From assembly GCF_009765215.1 (NCBI RefSeq), contig NZ_VLNV01000011.1, positions 1 to 64,000 of the forward strand: a stretch of DNA of 64,000 nt. The letters run 5' to 3'. Shown in pieces: positions 18,525 through 27,505 of the stretch. The position numbers and the translations under genes are program-made. The notes beneath the pieces are model-generated. The model was not told the DNA's origin, made no database searches, and was given only the letters and a program-made list of their open reading frames with translations. The number at the start of each line of letters is the position of its first letter. Positions within the stretch are counted from its first letter, which is position 1. The stretch is from Lysobacter prati. Lineage in GTDB: Bacteria; Pseudomonadota; Gammaproteobacteria; Xanthomonadales; Xanthomonadaceae.

Positions 18525-19202
18525 TCACTCGCCCAGCCGGTAGCCGGCGCCACGCACGGTATGCAGCAACGGTGAATCGAAGCCGTGATCGATTTTCTGC
18601 CGCAGTCGGCTGATGTGCACGTCGATGACGTTGGTCTGCGGGTCGAAGTGGTAGTCCCAGACGGCTTCCAGCAGCATGGTCCGGGTGACGACGCGCCCGG
18701 CCTGGCGCATCAGGTATTCAAGCAGTCGGAACTCGCGCGGCTGCAACTCGATGTGCTTGTCGCCGCGCTGTGCGCCGCGCCCGAGCAGGTCCAGTTCCAG
18801 GTCGGCCACGCGGAGGCGGGTGGGTTCGCGCTCCTGGCCGTCGCGGCCACGGCGGACGATGCTGTCCAGGCGTGCGCTGAGTTCGGAATAGGCAAACGGT
18901 TTGACCAGGTAGTCATCGGCGCCGGCGCGCAGGCCTTCGACGCGATGTTCGACTTCGCCCAGTGCCGTCAGCAGCAGCAGGGGGGTGGGATTGCCGGCTC
19001 CGCGCAGGGTCTGCAGCAGTACCAGGCCGTCGACGAGCGGGAGCATGCGGTCGAGCACGATCGCGTCGTACTTTTCGGTGGTGGCCAGGAACAGTCCCTG
19101 GCGGCCGTCGTCGGCATGGTCGATGGCGTGTCCGTCCTCGCGCAGCCCCTTGCTGATGAAGGCGGCGGTGTGGGGATCGTCTTCGACCAGCAGGACTCGC
19201 AT
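18525..19202 (-). CDS. OmpR-family response regulator
   Basis: A 225-residue DNA-binding response regulator. The receiver domain has the acid pair Asp8/Asp9, phospho-acceptor Asp51 (VLDRMLP), Thr79 and Lys101. The winged-helix effector ends HTVRGAGYRLGE. The start at 19202 begins MRVLLVEDD; the longer frame reads through an intrinsic terminator. It is transcribed before its kinase, only 7 nt apart. A terminator hairpin ends 22 nt upstream of its ATG, so expression may depend on read-through from the small exported-protein gene. Confidence 0.92.
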   Translation of the reverse strand: MRVLLVEDDPHTAAFISKGLREDGHAIDHADDGRQGLFLATTEKYDAIVLDRMLPLVDGLVLLQTLRGAGNPTPLLLLTALGEVEHRVEGLRAGADDYLVKPFAYSELSARLDSIVRRGRDGQEREPTRLRVADLELDLLGRGAQRGDKHIELQPREFRLLEYLMRQAGRVVTRTMLLEAVWDYHFDPQTNVIDVHISRLRQKIDHGFDSPLLHTVRGAGYRLGE

Positions 19203-19224
19203 TGGGCTCGGCTCCGGCAACGCG

Positions 19225-19263
19225 AAAAAGGATACCCCGCCGAAGCACCTCGACGGGGTATCC
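19225..19263 (-). terminator. Intrinsic terminator between the small exported-protein gene and the response regulator
   Basis: On the minus strand a perfect 10-bp stem (19263-19254 with 19239-19230, GGATACCCCG arms) is followed by a T5 run at 19229-19225. It sits downstream of the 19331-19516 gene and immediately upstream of the regulator start. Confidence 0.8.
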
Positions 19264-19330
19264 GCCCGCTTGCACACGGGCTCCGGGGGATCGTGGTTCA
19301 GTGGCTCAGTGGAAGGGTCTTCGCTGCGGA

Positions 19331-19516
19331 TCAGCTCTTCTTGCCGTCGCTGGCCTTCTGGGCGTTCTTGTCGGTCTTGCTGTCGGCCTTGGCGTGCTTG
19401 TGCTTGCTGACGCTGGACTTGGCCGGGGCCGTCGGGGTGGTGGCCGGGGTGGCGGCGAGCGCGGAACCGGCGAGTGCGGTCAGGGCGAGGGCGATCAGGG
19501 GCTTGCGGATGTTCAT
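19331..19516 (-). CDS. Small Ala/Lys-rich exported protein
   Basis: A 61-residue protein with a clear Sec signal peptide (MNIRKPLIALALTALAGSALA) and a predicted cut after Ala-Leu-Ala. The mature part is short, hydrophilic and rich in Ala, Thr, Ser and Lys. The composition resembles acid-shock (Asr-like) periplasmic proteins, but that is a compositional similarity only. AGGAGT lies about 11 nt before the ATG. It is just upstream of the two-component genes and separated from them by a terminator, so it may be a target of, or co-expressed with, that system. Confidence 0.7.
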   Translation of the reverse strand: MNIRKPLIALALTALAGSALAATPATTPTAPAKSSVSKHKHAKADSKTDKNAQKASDGKKS

Positions 19517-19706
19517 GGTGTCGTGACTCCTGGACTGGGTACGTTGACGAGGTACGTGGTTGGGAATCTCACTTGTCGGTGGGGTCGTTCCCCATCGCAG
19601 GTACAGATTGCGCGCGCACGCTTCTCGACGATCTTTCCGGAGCATGAACAATCGGTAATGTTTGGCAGCAGGCGCGGTTTCCGCGTCGGCGTGACGGACT
19701 TCGGAG

Positions 19707-19820
19707 CGGCGTCGTCCGCAGGGGCGGGGAGTACTCCGCCCCTTCGTCGGACATCCTGTCCGAAGGCGGGGCGCGGGCCATCCATGGCCCGCTGCTCCGC
19801 ACTCCCCGCCCCTGCGGACA
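19707..19820. repeat. REP-like compound hairpin, family A (full copy)
   Basis: Perfect 19-bp outer arms (19714-19732 and 19801-19819, GTCCGCAGGGGCGGGGAGT) enclose two inner hairpins. One is around 19742-19765 (CTTCGTCGGACA / TGTCCGAAG) and one at 19773-19792 (GCGGGCCAT / ATGGCCCGC). The left 46 bp also occur inverted at the window start. Confidence 0.8.
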
Positions 19821-19903
19821 ACGCTCTGGCGAGTCGTTGCGCAGTCTTCGGCACGCAAGGAGAAACGACGCTATTTCGACCTGCGCGGAAATGGCGGGCG
19901 CTG

Positions 19904-20015
19904 GTCATCCCCGCGAAGGCGGGGATCCAAGGACGTTTGCTTTGGCCGGCGTTCGCCGGATGCGTGACCGTGCTGATGGGCTGCGGGCCTGGGTCCCGGC
20001 GTTCGCCGGGACGAC
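19904..20015. repeat. REP-like repeat pair, family B
   Basis: Two inverted hairpins of the widespread type CCCCGCGAAGGCGGGGATCC (19910-19928) and CCCGGCGTTCGCCGGGACGA (19995-20014) flank about 55 bp. Single units of the same family occur at 27439-27473 and 37241-37269. Confidence 0.8.
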
Positions 20016-20023
20016 GAGGCGAG

Positions 20024-20725
20024 TCAACCCACGCCACTGCCCCTGCGGATCGGAATCGGAGCGGTCGCAATGCGCCCCTTGAGGTCGGTCATCGTGCCTG
20101 GCAACACCACCAGGTACGAGATCAGTTGCTCGGCCAGTTCCATCAGCAGGTCGGCGCTGACCTTGTCGATGGTCGCCTCGTCCTCGAACTGACGGCCGAA
20201 CGCGCCACTGGGTGCAAGCAACTGCGCGATGTCCTGCAATGGCCGCGACAGATCCATCTCCTTCGGCAGCGCCTCCAGGTTCTGCGTCAGCGACTGATCG
20301 CGCTTGTCTTCACTGACCAGGCGCGCCGCCAGCCCGCTCAGCAGATGCCGCACCGTCAGCGCGGTCGCACCCCACTCGGCACGGTTGTAGAGCTTGAGCG
20401 CGGACTCGTAACTGCGCGCCAGCGGCGCCGACAGGTTCTGCAGATGCTCCACGCCGGACATCGGCTCGCGACCGGCCGGCCCTGGGTAGCAGAACAACCC
20501 GCCTTCCTTGCGCGTGCTGTCGGCCTCCAGCAACTGCACGAACAGGACTTCCTCCTCGCAGCGTGCGCACGTCAGCTCGCTGGCGGCCAGTTGCCGCCCG
20601 TGCTCCTGCCAGGTTTTGGCCTCGAAAACCGCCTCTTTCAGGCAGTTCGGGCAGATCATTTCCACCGTACGCGGGAAGGTGTTCGAAAACCGGGATTGAA
20701 CGAGGTTGTCCTGGACGAGTTGCAT
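20024..20725 (-). CDS. Zinc-ribbon protein with DUF4145-like domain
   Basis: A 233-residue cytoplasmic protein. An N-terminal zinc ribbon is visible as two CxxC pairs (MICPNCLKE and LTCARCEEE). The C-terminal half resembles DUF4145, with an Arg-rich helix YNRAEWGATALTVRHLLSG and a late helix ending SYLVVLPG. DUF4145 domains often accompany restriction or other accessory genes, but no activity is known. The start at 20725 is supported by AGGAGG just upstream; the longer frame adds 31 unlike residues. It lies on the trpE side of the accessory block. Confidence 0.65.
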   Translation of the reverse strand: MQLVQDNLVQSRFSNTFPRTVEMICPNCLKEAVFEAKTWQEHGRQLAASELTCARCEEEVLFVQLLEADSTRKEGGLFCYPGPAGREPMSGVEHLQNLSAPLARSYESALKLYNRAEWGATALTVRHLLSGLAARLVSEDKRDQSLTQNLEALPKEMDLSRPLQDIAQLLAPSGAFGRQFEDEATIDKVSADLLMELAEQLISYLVVLPGTMTDLKGRIATAPIPIRRGSGVG

Positions 20726-20929
20726 CGCCGCCTCCTGTCCGTTGGCCTGCTCTCGTTGATGTACGTCCCCTGGGATGTCTTCCCAAGGCCTGGAACCCGA
20801 CCGCTCATCACACGCCACTGAATACCGGTTCGTTTGTGAATAAAACGTTGTGATCGCGCCATCGAGGACAGCGCGAAGCAGAATTTTTTCAAGAGGGATC
20901 GAATCAGGCCACTCAGGCAGCGACGCGCG

Positions 20930-22420
20930 TCACAATCCCTTGGCCGCTTCCGCCACGGCGCGGAACAACGCGCGCCCCTTGTTCATCGTCTCCTCCCACT
21001 CCTTGGCGGGGTCGGAGTCGTAGACGATGCCTGCGCCGGCCTGCACGTGCAGGCGTCCGTCCTGGATCACGGCGGTGCGGATGGCGATCGCCGTGTCGGC
21101 ATCGCCATTCCAGCCCAGGTAACCGATCGAACCGGCGTAGACGTTGCGCTTGATCGGTTCCAGCTCGCGGATCACTTCCAGCGCGCGGATCTTCGGCGCG
21201 CCACTGACCGTGCCGGCCGGGAAGGTCGCGCGCAGCACGTCGGCATAACTCAGGCCAGGCTTCAGAGTCCCGGTGACCTCGCTGACGATGTGCATGACGT
21301 GGCTGTAGCGCTCGATCACGAACTGCTCGCCGACCTGCACCGTTCCCGGCTCCGACACGCGGCCGGCGTCGTTGCGGCCGAGGTCGATCAGCATCAGGTG
21401 CTCGGCGCGCTCCTTCGGGTCGGCCAGCAGTTCGGCCTCGAGCGCGGCATCCTCTTCCGGCGTTGCACCGCGCGGGCGCGTGCCGGCGATCGGGCGCACG
21501 GTGATCTGGCCGTCCTGCAGGCGCACCAGGATCTCCGGCGAACTACCGACCACTTGCATGCCGCCGACGTCGAGGAAGTACATGTACGGCGAGGGATTGA
21601 GCGCTCGCAGTGCGCGGTACACGTCCACCGGGCGCGCCTGGAACGGCACCGACAGGCGCTGGCTCAGCACCACCTGGAAGATGTCGCCGGCGCGGATGTA
21701 TTCCTTGGACTTCTCTACCGCGGCGATGAAGCCCTCGCGGGTGAAGCCGGAAACGAAATCGGTCTCGTCGAGCGCGCGCCCTTCCAGCGTCTCCGGATAG
21801 CCAGGGCCGCCTTGGCGCAGGCGATGCACCAGTTCGTCGAGGCGACGATTGGCACGGGCCAGCGCTCGCGGCTCCTGCGGGTCGGCGTGGACGATCAGGT
21901 ACAAGCGTCCCTTGAGGTTGTCGAACACCGCCAGCTCGTCGCTCTGCATCAGCAGGATGTCGGGCGTGCCCAGTTCGTCGGGTTTCTCCGAACCGCTCGG
22001 GTCGGCGCCGGCCAGCCGCGGCTCGATGTACTGGATGCATTCGAAGCCGAACCAGCCGACCAGGCCACCGGTGAAGCCGGGCAGCCCGGGGATCTTCGGC
22101 ACGCTATGTGCCGCGCGCAGGCGTTCGACTTCGGCGAAGGGATCGTCGACGACGCGGCTTTCGACCAGCTCGCCGTCCTCGGTCACGAACAGCGTGTGCC
22201 CGGCGAAGGCGTACACGCGCTGCGCCGGTAGGCCGATGATCGAATAGCGGCCGAAGCGCTCGCCGCCCTCGACCGATTCGAACAGGTAGGTGTGCGGGCC
22301 GTCGGCCAGCTTGAGGTAGACCGACAGCGGCGTATCGAGATCGCTCAGGACCTCGCGTACGACGGGAATGCGGGTGTGGCCGTCAGCGGCCTGCTGCTGG
22401 AACTGTTCGGGAGAGGTCAC
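20930..22420 (-). CDS. trpE: Anthranilate synthase component I
   Basis: Converts chorismate with ammonia from TrpG to anthranilate. It has 496 residues; the N-terminal half carries the tryptophan feedback region ([19 protein letters not shown]). The C-terminal chorismate-binding half has [24 protein letters not shown] and [16 protein letters not shown]. It starts with GTG at 22420, preceded by AAGGAAT. It is on the same strand as trpG-D-C but about 14.5 kb upstream, so the tryptophan genes cannot form one simple operon here. Confidence 0.96.
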   Translation of the reverse strand: MTSPEQFQQQAADGHTRIPVVREVLSDLDTPLSVYLKLADGPHTYLFESVEGGERFGRYSIIGLPAQRVYAFAGHTLFVTEDGELVESRVVDDPFAEVERLRAAHSVPKIPGLPGFTGGLVGWFGFECIQYIEPRLAGADPSGSEKPDELGTPDILLMQSDELAVFDNLKGRLYLIVHADPQEPRALARANRRLDELVHRLRQGGPGYPETLEGRALDETDFVSGFTREGFIAAVEKSKEYIRAGDIFQVVLSQRLSVPFQARPVDVYRALRALNPSPYMYFLDVGGMQVVGSSPEILVRLQDGQITVRPIAGTRPRGATPEEDAALEAELLADPKERAEHLMLIDLGRNDAGRVSEPGTVQVGEQFVIERYSHVMHIVSEVTGTLKPGLSYADVLRATFPAGTVSGAPKIRALEVIRELEPIKRNVYAGSIGYLGWNGDADTAIAIRTAVIQDGRLHVQAGAGIVYDSDPAKEWEETMNKGRALFRAVAEAAKGL

Positions 22421-22602
22421 GCAAAGATTCCTTGGAAGGCGAAGGGGCGGTCACGGCGGCATGCGGCCACCATCGCCAGCCGCGGCCCATGCCGGCGCAA
22501 TGCATGACGGCCGCAAGGAATTTCGGGATCGCTCGGGTTGTCGTCGGCGCACGGTTCATGGGCTTACTTTACCGGCTTCGCATAACAGGCGCGACGCGCG
22601 AT

Positions 22603-23529
22603 TCACGCCGGTCCGAAGGCGCCGTCGGGCAGGTGCATCAGCAGTTTTGCGGGAACGCAGCGGACGCTGAAGCGCTTCGCCTGCATCGGTTCGCCATCCA
22701 GATTGAGCGTGAGCGGTTGCGCGCCTTCGATTTCCAGTCGATCCAGGCGGGCCTGCACGGCGTGGCGCGCGAGCGCGGCATCGCGGCCTTCGCTGACCAT
22801 CGTGGTCATGGTCGCCACCACCTCGCCCGACAGCGGCGGAATCAGGGTCAGGTCGAGAAGACCGTCGTCGACTCGCGCATCCGGGCAGAGCACATGGCCA
22901 CCGCCGGCCTGGCGACCATTGCCGACGCCAAGTGCGATGAACTCGCCCTGCCACGCAAAGTCAGGCCCGCTTATCCGGGCGCCGATGGGATCGAACTGGC
23001 CCAGGCGCGCGATGCCGGTCACCAGATAGGCCAAGCCACCCAAAACCTGTTTCAGTCCGTCGTGCGTCTCGACAGTGACATCGGCACCGAAACCGCCACT
23101 GGCCATGTTGACGCACCAGCGCACTTCGCCGTCGGCATCGACCTGCATCATGTCGAGCGGCCGCGGCGGCGTCTGGGCGACCAGCAGCAAGGCGTCCAGC
23201 GGCTGCGTCGGTATCCCCGCCGCAGTGGCGAAATCATTGGCAGTGCCCAGCGGCACGAGCCCCAGCGATGGCGCCCGGACCGGCCCGGTGAAGCGCTCTG
23301 CAATCGCTCCCGCAACCTCTCCCAGCGTGCCGTCGCCGCCGCCGGCAAGGATGCAGTCGACGCCCGTTGCGATGGCCTCTTCGACGTAACGGCTGGCGTC
23401 ACCGTGCTCCCAGATCACTCGGACATCCAGCGCGATACCGCGATCGCGCATGGTGCGGACTGCCTCACGCAGGCCATCATCGCCTGCGGATTTTCCATTG
23501 AGTATCAATCGCCAGCGGGGTTGGGACAT
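22603..23529 (-). CDS. yegS: YegS/DAGK-family lipid kinase
   Basis: A 308-residue kinase of the diacylglycerol/YegS family that phosphorylates lipids with ATP. Visible motifs are RLILNGKSA at the N-terminus, the nucleotide loop [37 protein letters not shown] and the C-terminal NLDGEP. I chose the ATG at 23529 (MSQPRWRL), which matches the family start; another ATG lies 7 codons upstream. It stands alone between trpE and rraA. Confidence 0.88.
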   Translation of the reverse strand: MSQPRWRLILNGKSAGDDGLREAVRTMRDRGIALDVRVIWEHGDASRYVEEAIATGVDCILAGGGDGTLGEVAGAIAERFTGPVRAPSLGLVPLGTANDFATAAGIPTQPLDALLLVAQTPPRPLDMMQVDADGEVRWCVNMASGGFGADVTVETHDGLKQVLGGLAYLVTGIARLGQFDPIGARISGPDFAWQGEFIALGVGNGRQAGGGHVLCPDARVDDGLLDLTLIPPLSGEVVATMTTMVSEGRDAALARHAVQARLDRLEIEGAQPLTLNLDGEPMQAKRFSVRCVPAKLLMHLPDGAFGPA

Positions 23530-23731
23530 GGGCGGGTTCGCTGTGTGCAAACCCGGAGCCTAGCAACGCGGGTGCAATGGGCAGTGAACTGCATGCCGCG
23601 GCTGGCGTCGTCATCAGTTCGTCATCAACGAACCGGAACATGGGAGGCCATATCAGGGACGACGGGCGGAGGCTGGATTGCCTCCAATCTTCCGCGGCAA
23701 GCCAGTGATGGCTTGCCGCTTTTCATTCAGA

Positions 23732-23774
23732 CCCTCTCCCCTTGTGGGAGAGGGACAGGCCGCCCCAGGCGGCC
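23732..23774. repeat. REP-like hairpins, family D
   Basis: A CCCTCTCCCC...GGGAGAGGG hairpin (23732-23754) is followed by a GGCCGCC...GGCGGCC hairpin (23758-23774), just beyond the rraA stop. The same CCCTCTCCCG type recurs at 25027-25050 and 33669-33696. Confidence 0.7.
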
Positions 23775-23789
23775 AGGGAGAGGGGAAGC

Positions 23790-24263
23790 TCACCGCAGGT
23801 CGGTATCCGCCACGACCACGCCATCCTCGTCCGCGCACAGCCAGTCGCCCGGCCGGATCCGGATGCCGCCGAACTCGACGTCGACATCGCGCTCGCCCTC
23901 GCCCAGCTTGTCGGTCTTGCGCGGGCACACGCCCAGCGCCTTGACGCCCAGGTTGAGCCCGCCGATCGCGCCGCTGTCGCGAATCACGCCGAACACCACC
24001 ACGCCGGCCCAGCCGTTCTCGGCGGCCTTGGCGGCAAGCAGATCACCGAGCATCGCGCGCCGGGTCGAGCCGCCGGCATCGACCACCAGCACCCTGCCCT
24101 GCCCCGGCTCGGCCACCGCTTCGCGCACGCGCGAGTTGTCCTCGTCGGCCCGGATCGTGCTGACCAGGCCGTTGAAGGCAAGGCGGCCGCCGAAGTCGCG
24201 CAGCGGCAGGTCGAGCACGCGCACCTGCGCGTCATGGAGATCGCACAGGTCGCAGGTGTTCAT
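23790..24263 (-). CDS. rraA: Regulator of ribonuclease activity A
   Basis: RraA binds and inhibits RNase E in E. coli. The fold is shared with 4-hydroxy-4-methyl-2-oxoglutarate aldolases, and some members have that activity. The 157-residue protein has [36 protein letters not shown] and [15 protein letters not shown] in family order. Its start overlaps the stop of rpe by 4 nt, so it is translated after rpe. Confidence 0.9.
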   Translation of the reverse strand: MNTCDLCDLHDAQVRVLDLPLRDFGGRLAFNGLVSTIRADEDNSRVREAVAEPGQGRVLVVDAGGSTRRAMLGDLLAAKAAENGWAGVVVFGVIRDSGAIGGLNLGVKALGVCPRKTDKLGEGERDVDVEFGGIRIRPGDWLCADEDGVVVADTDLR

Positions 24264-24937
24264 CCGGTCCTCATTCCTTTGACGGCGGCCTTCATCTTGC
24301 CGATCACGTCGGCGTAGTCAGGCGCACTGAAGATCGCCGAACCGGCGACGAAGGTATCGGCGCCGGCGGCGGCAATCTCGGCGATGTTGTCGGCCTTGAC
24401 CCCGCCGTCGATCTCCAGCCGGATCGGCTTGCCGCTGCGATCGATCATCGCGCGCACGCGGCGCAGCTTTTCCAGCGCCGACGGAATGAAGCTCTGCCCG
24501 CCGAAGCCCGGGTTGACCGACATCAGCAGCACCATGTCGAGGTCCTCGAGCACCCAGTCCAGCACGTCGATGGGCGTGGCCGGGTTGAGCACCAGTCCGG
24601 CCTGGCAGCCATGCGATTTGATCAGCTGCACGGTGCGGTGCACGTGCGCGCTGGCTTCGGGGTGGAAGCTGATCATGCTGGCGCCGGCCTTGGCGAAATC
24701 CGGAACGATGCGATCGACCGGCTCGACCATCAGGTGCACGTCGATGGGAGCGGTGACGCCGTGCTTTCGCAGCGCCTCGCAGACCAGCGGGCCGATGGTG
24801 AGGTTGGGCACGTAATGGTTGTCCATCACGTCGAAATGGACCCAGTCGGCGCCGGCGGCGAGCACGTTGTCGACCTCCTCGCCGAGTCGGGCGAAGTTGG
24901 CCGAAAGGATGGACGGGGCGATGACGGTCGATTGCAT
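24260..24937 (-). CDS. rpe: Ribulose-phosphate 3-epimerase
   Basis: Interconverts ribulose 5-phosphate and xylulose 5-phosphate. A 225-residue TIM barrel starting [19 protein letters not shown]. Metal and catalytic motifs are [30 protein letters not shown] and LEIDGGV. The start at 24937 has GGGAGG just upstream; the longer frame crosses repeat DNA. Upstream gene of the rpe-rraA pair. Confidence 0.96.
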   Translation of the reverse strand: MQSTVIAPSILSANFARLGEEVDNVLAAGADWVHFDVMDNHYVPNLTIGPLVCEALRKHGVTAPIDVHLMVEPVDRIVPDFAKAGASMISFHPEASAHVHRTVQLIKSHGCQAGLVLNPATPIDVLDWVLEDLDMVLLMSVNPGFGGQSFIPSALEKLRRVRAMIDRSGKPIRLEIDGGVKADNIAEIAAAGADTFVAGSAIFSAPDYADVIGKMKAAVKGMRTG

Positions 24938-24967
24938 GGGAGGTCCTGTTGCCTGGAGTCTGCCTGC

Positions 24968-25050
24968 TCCCCGGCAGCCGGGGGAAGGCTTGGGGGTCGG
25001 AGAGAGGCTGTCGTGCCCCTCCCCGGCCCTCTCCCGCAAGCGCGAGAGGG
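24968..25050. repeat. REP-like hairpins, family D
   Basis: Two hairpins lie between rpe and the DnaJ-like gene. One is TCCCCGGCAGCCGGGGGA around 24968-24986 and one is CCCTCTCCCG...CGAGAGGG at 25027-25050. They sit within 10 bp of the DnaJ-like gene stop, so they may also end its transcript. Confidence 0.65.
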
Positions 25051-25058
25051 GGAATGGA

Positions 25059-25394
25059 TTACCTGCGCCGGCGCAGGGTCTTGATGCGGTCGTAAGCCTG
25101 GTTGATCTCACGCGCCCGTGACTCGGCCTGCTGGCGAAGCTCGGCGGCGGCGCCGGCCATGCGGTCCGGGTGGTATTGCGACATCAGCCGCCGGTAGGCC
25201 TGGTCGACCTCGGCATCGGAAGCGTCGGAGGTCAGGCCCAGGGCGGCATAGGGGTTGTCCCGGCTCAGCCTGAACCAGTCGGTGTCAAAGGCATGCCCGA
25301 TCAGCAGCCCCACCAGGGCGCCGAACAACGGGTTGGTGCGGAACAGGGCGGCTCCGGCGAAGAAGCCCAACAGCTTGCCGTACCAGCGTTTCAT
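25059..25394 (-). CDS. Small membrane-anchored J-domain protein
   Basis: A 111-residue protein. Residues 6-34 form a glycine-rich hydrophobic helix (FFAGAALF...[12 protein letters not shown]) like the N-terminus of DjlA. Residues about 47-108 are a J domain with the HPD tripeptide at 75-77 (YHPDRM), which stimulates DnaK ATPase. The TerB-like middle domain of full DjlA is missing. It is divergent from purC. Likely an inner-membrane co-chaperone. Confidence 0.82.
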   Translation of the reverse strand: MKRWYGKLLGFFAGAALFRTNPLFGALVGLLIGHAFDTDWFRLSRDNPYAALGLTSDASDAEVDQAYRRLMSQYHPDRMAGAAAELRQQAESRAREINQAYDRIKTLRRRR

Positions 25395-25448
25395 CGTCCT
25401 CCGCGCGACCCCGGCGGCCGCCTTCCCGGACACCTGTCCAGACCGGAC

Positions 25449-25490
25449 GCCAGTGTACCTGCACGCCGCGCAAAGCCGGCGTACACTGGC
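25449..25490. other. Perfect 10-bp inverted repeat upstream of purC
   Basis: GCCAGTGTAC (25449-25458) and GTACACTGGC (25481-25490) are perfect arms separated by 22 bp, in the divergent region between the DnaJ-like gene and purC. TACACT in the right arm could serve as a -10 box. It may be an operator, a leader hairpin or a short extragenic repeat. Confidence 0.45.
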
Positions 25491-25581
25491 CGGCCCTGTC
25501 GCGCGCATGCGCGGACTCTTAGGCTGAGTTCCGGGCTGTGGTGTGCGGCGGGGTCTGCGTGCATTCCAGAGGGTTTTTGCG

Positions 25582-26529
25582 TTGTCCACGACACTGCTGC
25601 AATCCGACCTGCCGGGCCTGAGCCTGCGCCACCGCGGCAAGGTCCGCGACGTGTTCGACCTGCCTGCCGAGCGGCTTCCCGCCGGCGCCGGCGAATGCCT
25701 GCTGATGGTCGCCACCGATCGCCTGTCCGCCTTCGACGTGGTCCTGCCCGACCCGATCCCGGGCAAGGGCGAGATGCTCTGCCAGATCAGCAACTTCTGG
25801 TTCGGCAAAACCGAACACATCATCCGCAACCACCTCACCGGCATCGACGTCGCGTCGGTGCTGCCGTCGGGTGTCGACACCGCGCTGTACGCCAAGCGCG
25901 CCGTCGTGACCCGTCGCCTGAAACCGGTGCCGATTGAGTGCATCGCACGCGGTTACCTCATCGGCAGCGGCTGGAAGGATTACCAGCGCACCGGTCGCGT
26001 CAGCGGCATCGCCCTGCCCGACGGCCTGCGCCAGGCGGAGATGCTGCCCGAGCCGATCTTCACTCCGTCGACCAAGGCCGCCGTCGGCGACCACGACGAG
26101 AACATCGACTTCGACACGGCAGTGCGCACCGTCGGCGCCGACCTGGCCGAGCAGGTGCGCGATGCAACGCTGCGCCTGTACAAGTTCGCCCGCGACCATG
26201 CCGCGCAGCGCGGCATCATCCTCGCCGACACCAAGTTCGAGTTCGGCCTGGATGCGGACGGCCGCCTGTACGTGATGGACGAGATGCTCACGCCGGACTC
26301 GTCGCGCTACTGGCCGGCCGACCAGTACGAGGTCGGTACCAGCCCGCCGAGCTACGACAAGCAGTTCGTGCGCGACTATCTGGAAACGCTCGGCTGGGAC
26401 AAGACCCCGCCGGGCCCGGCGCTGCCCGCGTCGGTGATCGAGCGCACCCGCGCCAAGTACGCCGAGGCGCTGCAGAAACTGGCCGGCATCAGCATCGATG
26501 CGGCCGAGCCGGCCAGCACGGTCGGCTGA
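25582..26529 (+). CDS. purC: Phosphoribosylaminoimidazole-succinocarboxamide synthase
   Basis: Joins aspartate to CAIR in purine synthesis. The 315-residue, eukaryote-length form has [50 protein letters not shown] and [11 protein letters not shown] chose the TTG at 25582 ([12 protein letters not shown]), preceded by AGAGGG, because related proteins start there; the upstream ATG-type extension of 13 residues is not family-like. It is monocistronic or read through into the SMR gene 18 bp later. Confidence 0.93.
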   Translation: MSTTLLQSDLPGLSLRHRGKVRDVFDLPAERLPAGAGECLLMVATDRLSAFDVVLPDPIPGKGEMLCQISNFWFGKTEHIIRNHLTGIDVASVLPSGVDTALYAKRAVVTRRLKPVPIECIARGYLIGSGWKDYQRTGRVSGIALPDGLRQAEMLPEPIFTPSTKAAVGDHDENIDFDTAVRTVGADLAEQVRDATLRLYKFARDHAAQRGIILADTKFEFGLDADGRLYVMDEMLTPDSSRYWPADQYEVGTSPPSYDKQFVRDYLETLGWDKTPPGPALPASVIERTRAKYAEALQKLAGISIDAAEPASTVG

Positions 26530-26547
26530 GCCCAGGTCGGCTGCGTC

Positions 26548-26886
26548 ATGGCTTCCAAGGGACTGCTGTACCTCGCCGGCGCGATCGCGGCCGAAGTGGT
26601 CGCGACCAGCGCGCTCAAGGCCTCGGAAGGCTTTACCCGAACGGGGCCGTCGCTGGTGGTGGCGATCGGCTACGGCATCGCCTTCTACCTGCTGTCGCTG
26701 ACGCTCAAGACCATTCCGGTCGGGCTGGCGTACGCGATCTGGTCCGGGGTCGGCGTCGTGCTGATCGCGCTGATCGGCTGGCTGGTGCTGAAACAGCCGC
26801 TCGATGCCGCCGCCATGGTCGGCATCGGCCTGATCGTGGCCGGCGTGCTCGTGATCCAGCTATTCTCCCATTCGGCCCCGCATTGA
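26548..26886 (+). CDS. SMR-family multidrug efflux protein
   Basis: A 112-residue, four-helix small multidrug resistance transporter of the EmrE/QacE type. The essential membrane-embedded glutamate is Glu16 ([18 protein letters not shown]). The third helix carries the family signature [18 protein letters not shown]. It exports lipophilic cations or guanidinium-like compounds by proton exchange; which one cannot be told. It lies 18 bp after purC. Confidence 0.88.
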   Translation: MASKGLLYLAGAIAAEVVATSALKASEGFTRTGPSLVVAIGYGIAFYLLSLTLKTIPVGLAYAIWSGVGVVLIALIGWLVLKQPLDAAAMVGIGLIVAGVLVIQLFSHSAPH

Positions 26887-26917
26887 GCGGCGGCCGAGCG
26901 CGCCTGGGAGGGACGCC

Positions 26918-27424
26918 ATGAACACCGCAGCCGACTCGACGACCGGGTCATCGCAACGACAGATCGACCAATGGTTCGCCAACTACTCCGGCGACCATCG
27001 CAATGCCACCAACCAGCTCATCCACGTGCTCTGCGTGCCCGCCATCCTGTGGAGCGTGATCGCGCTGCTGTGGTGCATCCCCGCGCCCGGCTCGCTGTTC
27101 CGCGCCGGCTTCTGGGCCGGACTGGCGATGCTGGCCAGCGTGCTTTTCTACTACCGGGCTTCGCGCGCGCTCGGCCTGGGCATGGCCGCCGTCTACGTGG
27201 TGATGGGACTGGCGACGCGCTGGATCCACGACAGCTATGGCACCAGCACGCTGCTCTGGCTGGGCGTGGGCGTGTTCGTCGTCGCCTGGATCGGGCAGTT
27301 CATCGGCCACAGCAAGCTGTTCGAGGGCAAGCGCCCGAGCTTCTTCACCGACCTGCGCTATCTGCTGATCGGACCGGCTTGGGTGCTGGCGAAGCTGTAC
27401 CGGAAGCTAGGCTGGTCGTACTAG
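26918..27424 (+). CDS. DUF962/Mpo1-like membrane protein
   Basis: A 168-residue membrane protein with four likely helices. It has the family hallmarks: an early WFANYSGDHRNATNQLIHVLCVP segment with conserved His residues, then HDSYG, and WIGQFIGHSKLFEGKRPSFF in the last loop. Yeast Mpo1 of this family is an Fe-dependent dioxygenase in fatty-acid alpha-oxidation; the bacterial role is not established. It is 31 bp after the SMR gene and probably co-transcribed. Confidence 0.8.
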   Translation: MNTAADSTTGSSQRQIDQWFANYSGDHRNATNQLIHVLCVPAILWSVIALLWCIPAPGSLFRAGFWAGLAMLASVLFYYRASRALGLGMAAVYVVMGLATRWIHDSYGTSTLLWLGVGVFVVAWIGQFIGHSKLFEGKRPSFFTDLRYLLIGPAWVLAKLYRKLGWSY

Positions 27425-27438
27425 CCCACTCCTTCAAC

Positions 27439-27473
27439 GTCCTCCCCGCGCAGGCGGGGATCCACGGAATGAC
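27439..27473. repeat. REP-like repeat, family B (single unit)
   Basis: CCTCCCCGCGCAGGCGGGGATCC with flanking GTC...GAATGAC matches the 19904 unit and lies between two same-strand genes. Confidence 0.75.
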
Positions 27474-27505
27474 CGACGTTTTCGCGCGGCAATGATGGAA
27501 CACGA

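Larger units (their letters stand above)
19517..20023. other. 507-bp gene-free stretch made largely of hairpin repeats
   Basis: No credible gene on either strand. It holds the promoter side and ribosome site of the small exported-protein gene (19517-19700), the family A compound hairpin (19707-19820) and the family B repeat pair (19904-20015). Open frames that cross it read typical repeat translations and are rejected. Confidence 0.7.

Noticed and set aside
19513-20082. Open frames on both strands through the repeat region
   Set aside because: They encode typical translations of REP repeats and have no ribosome site or family similarity.
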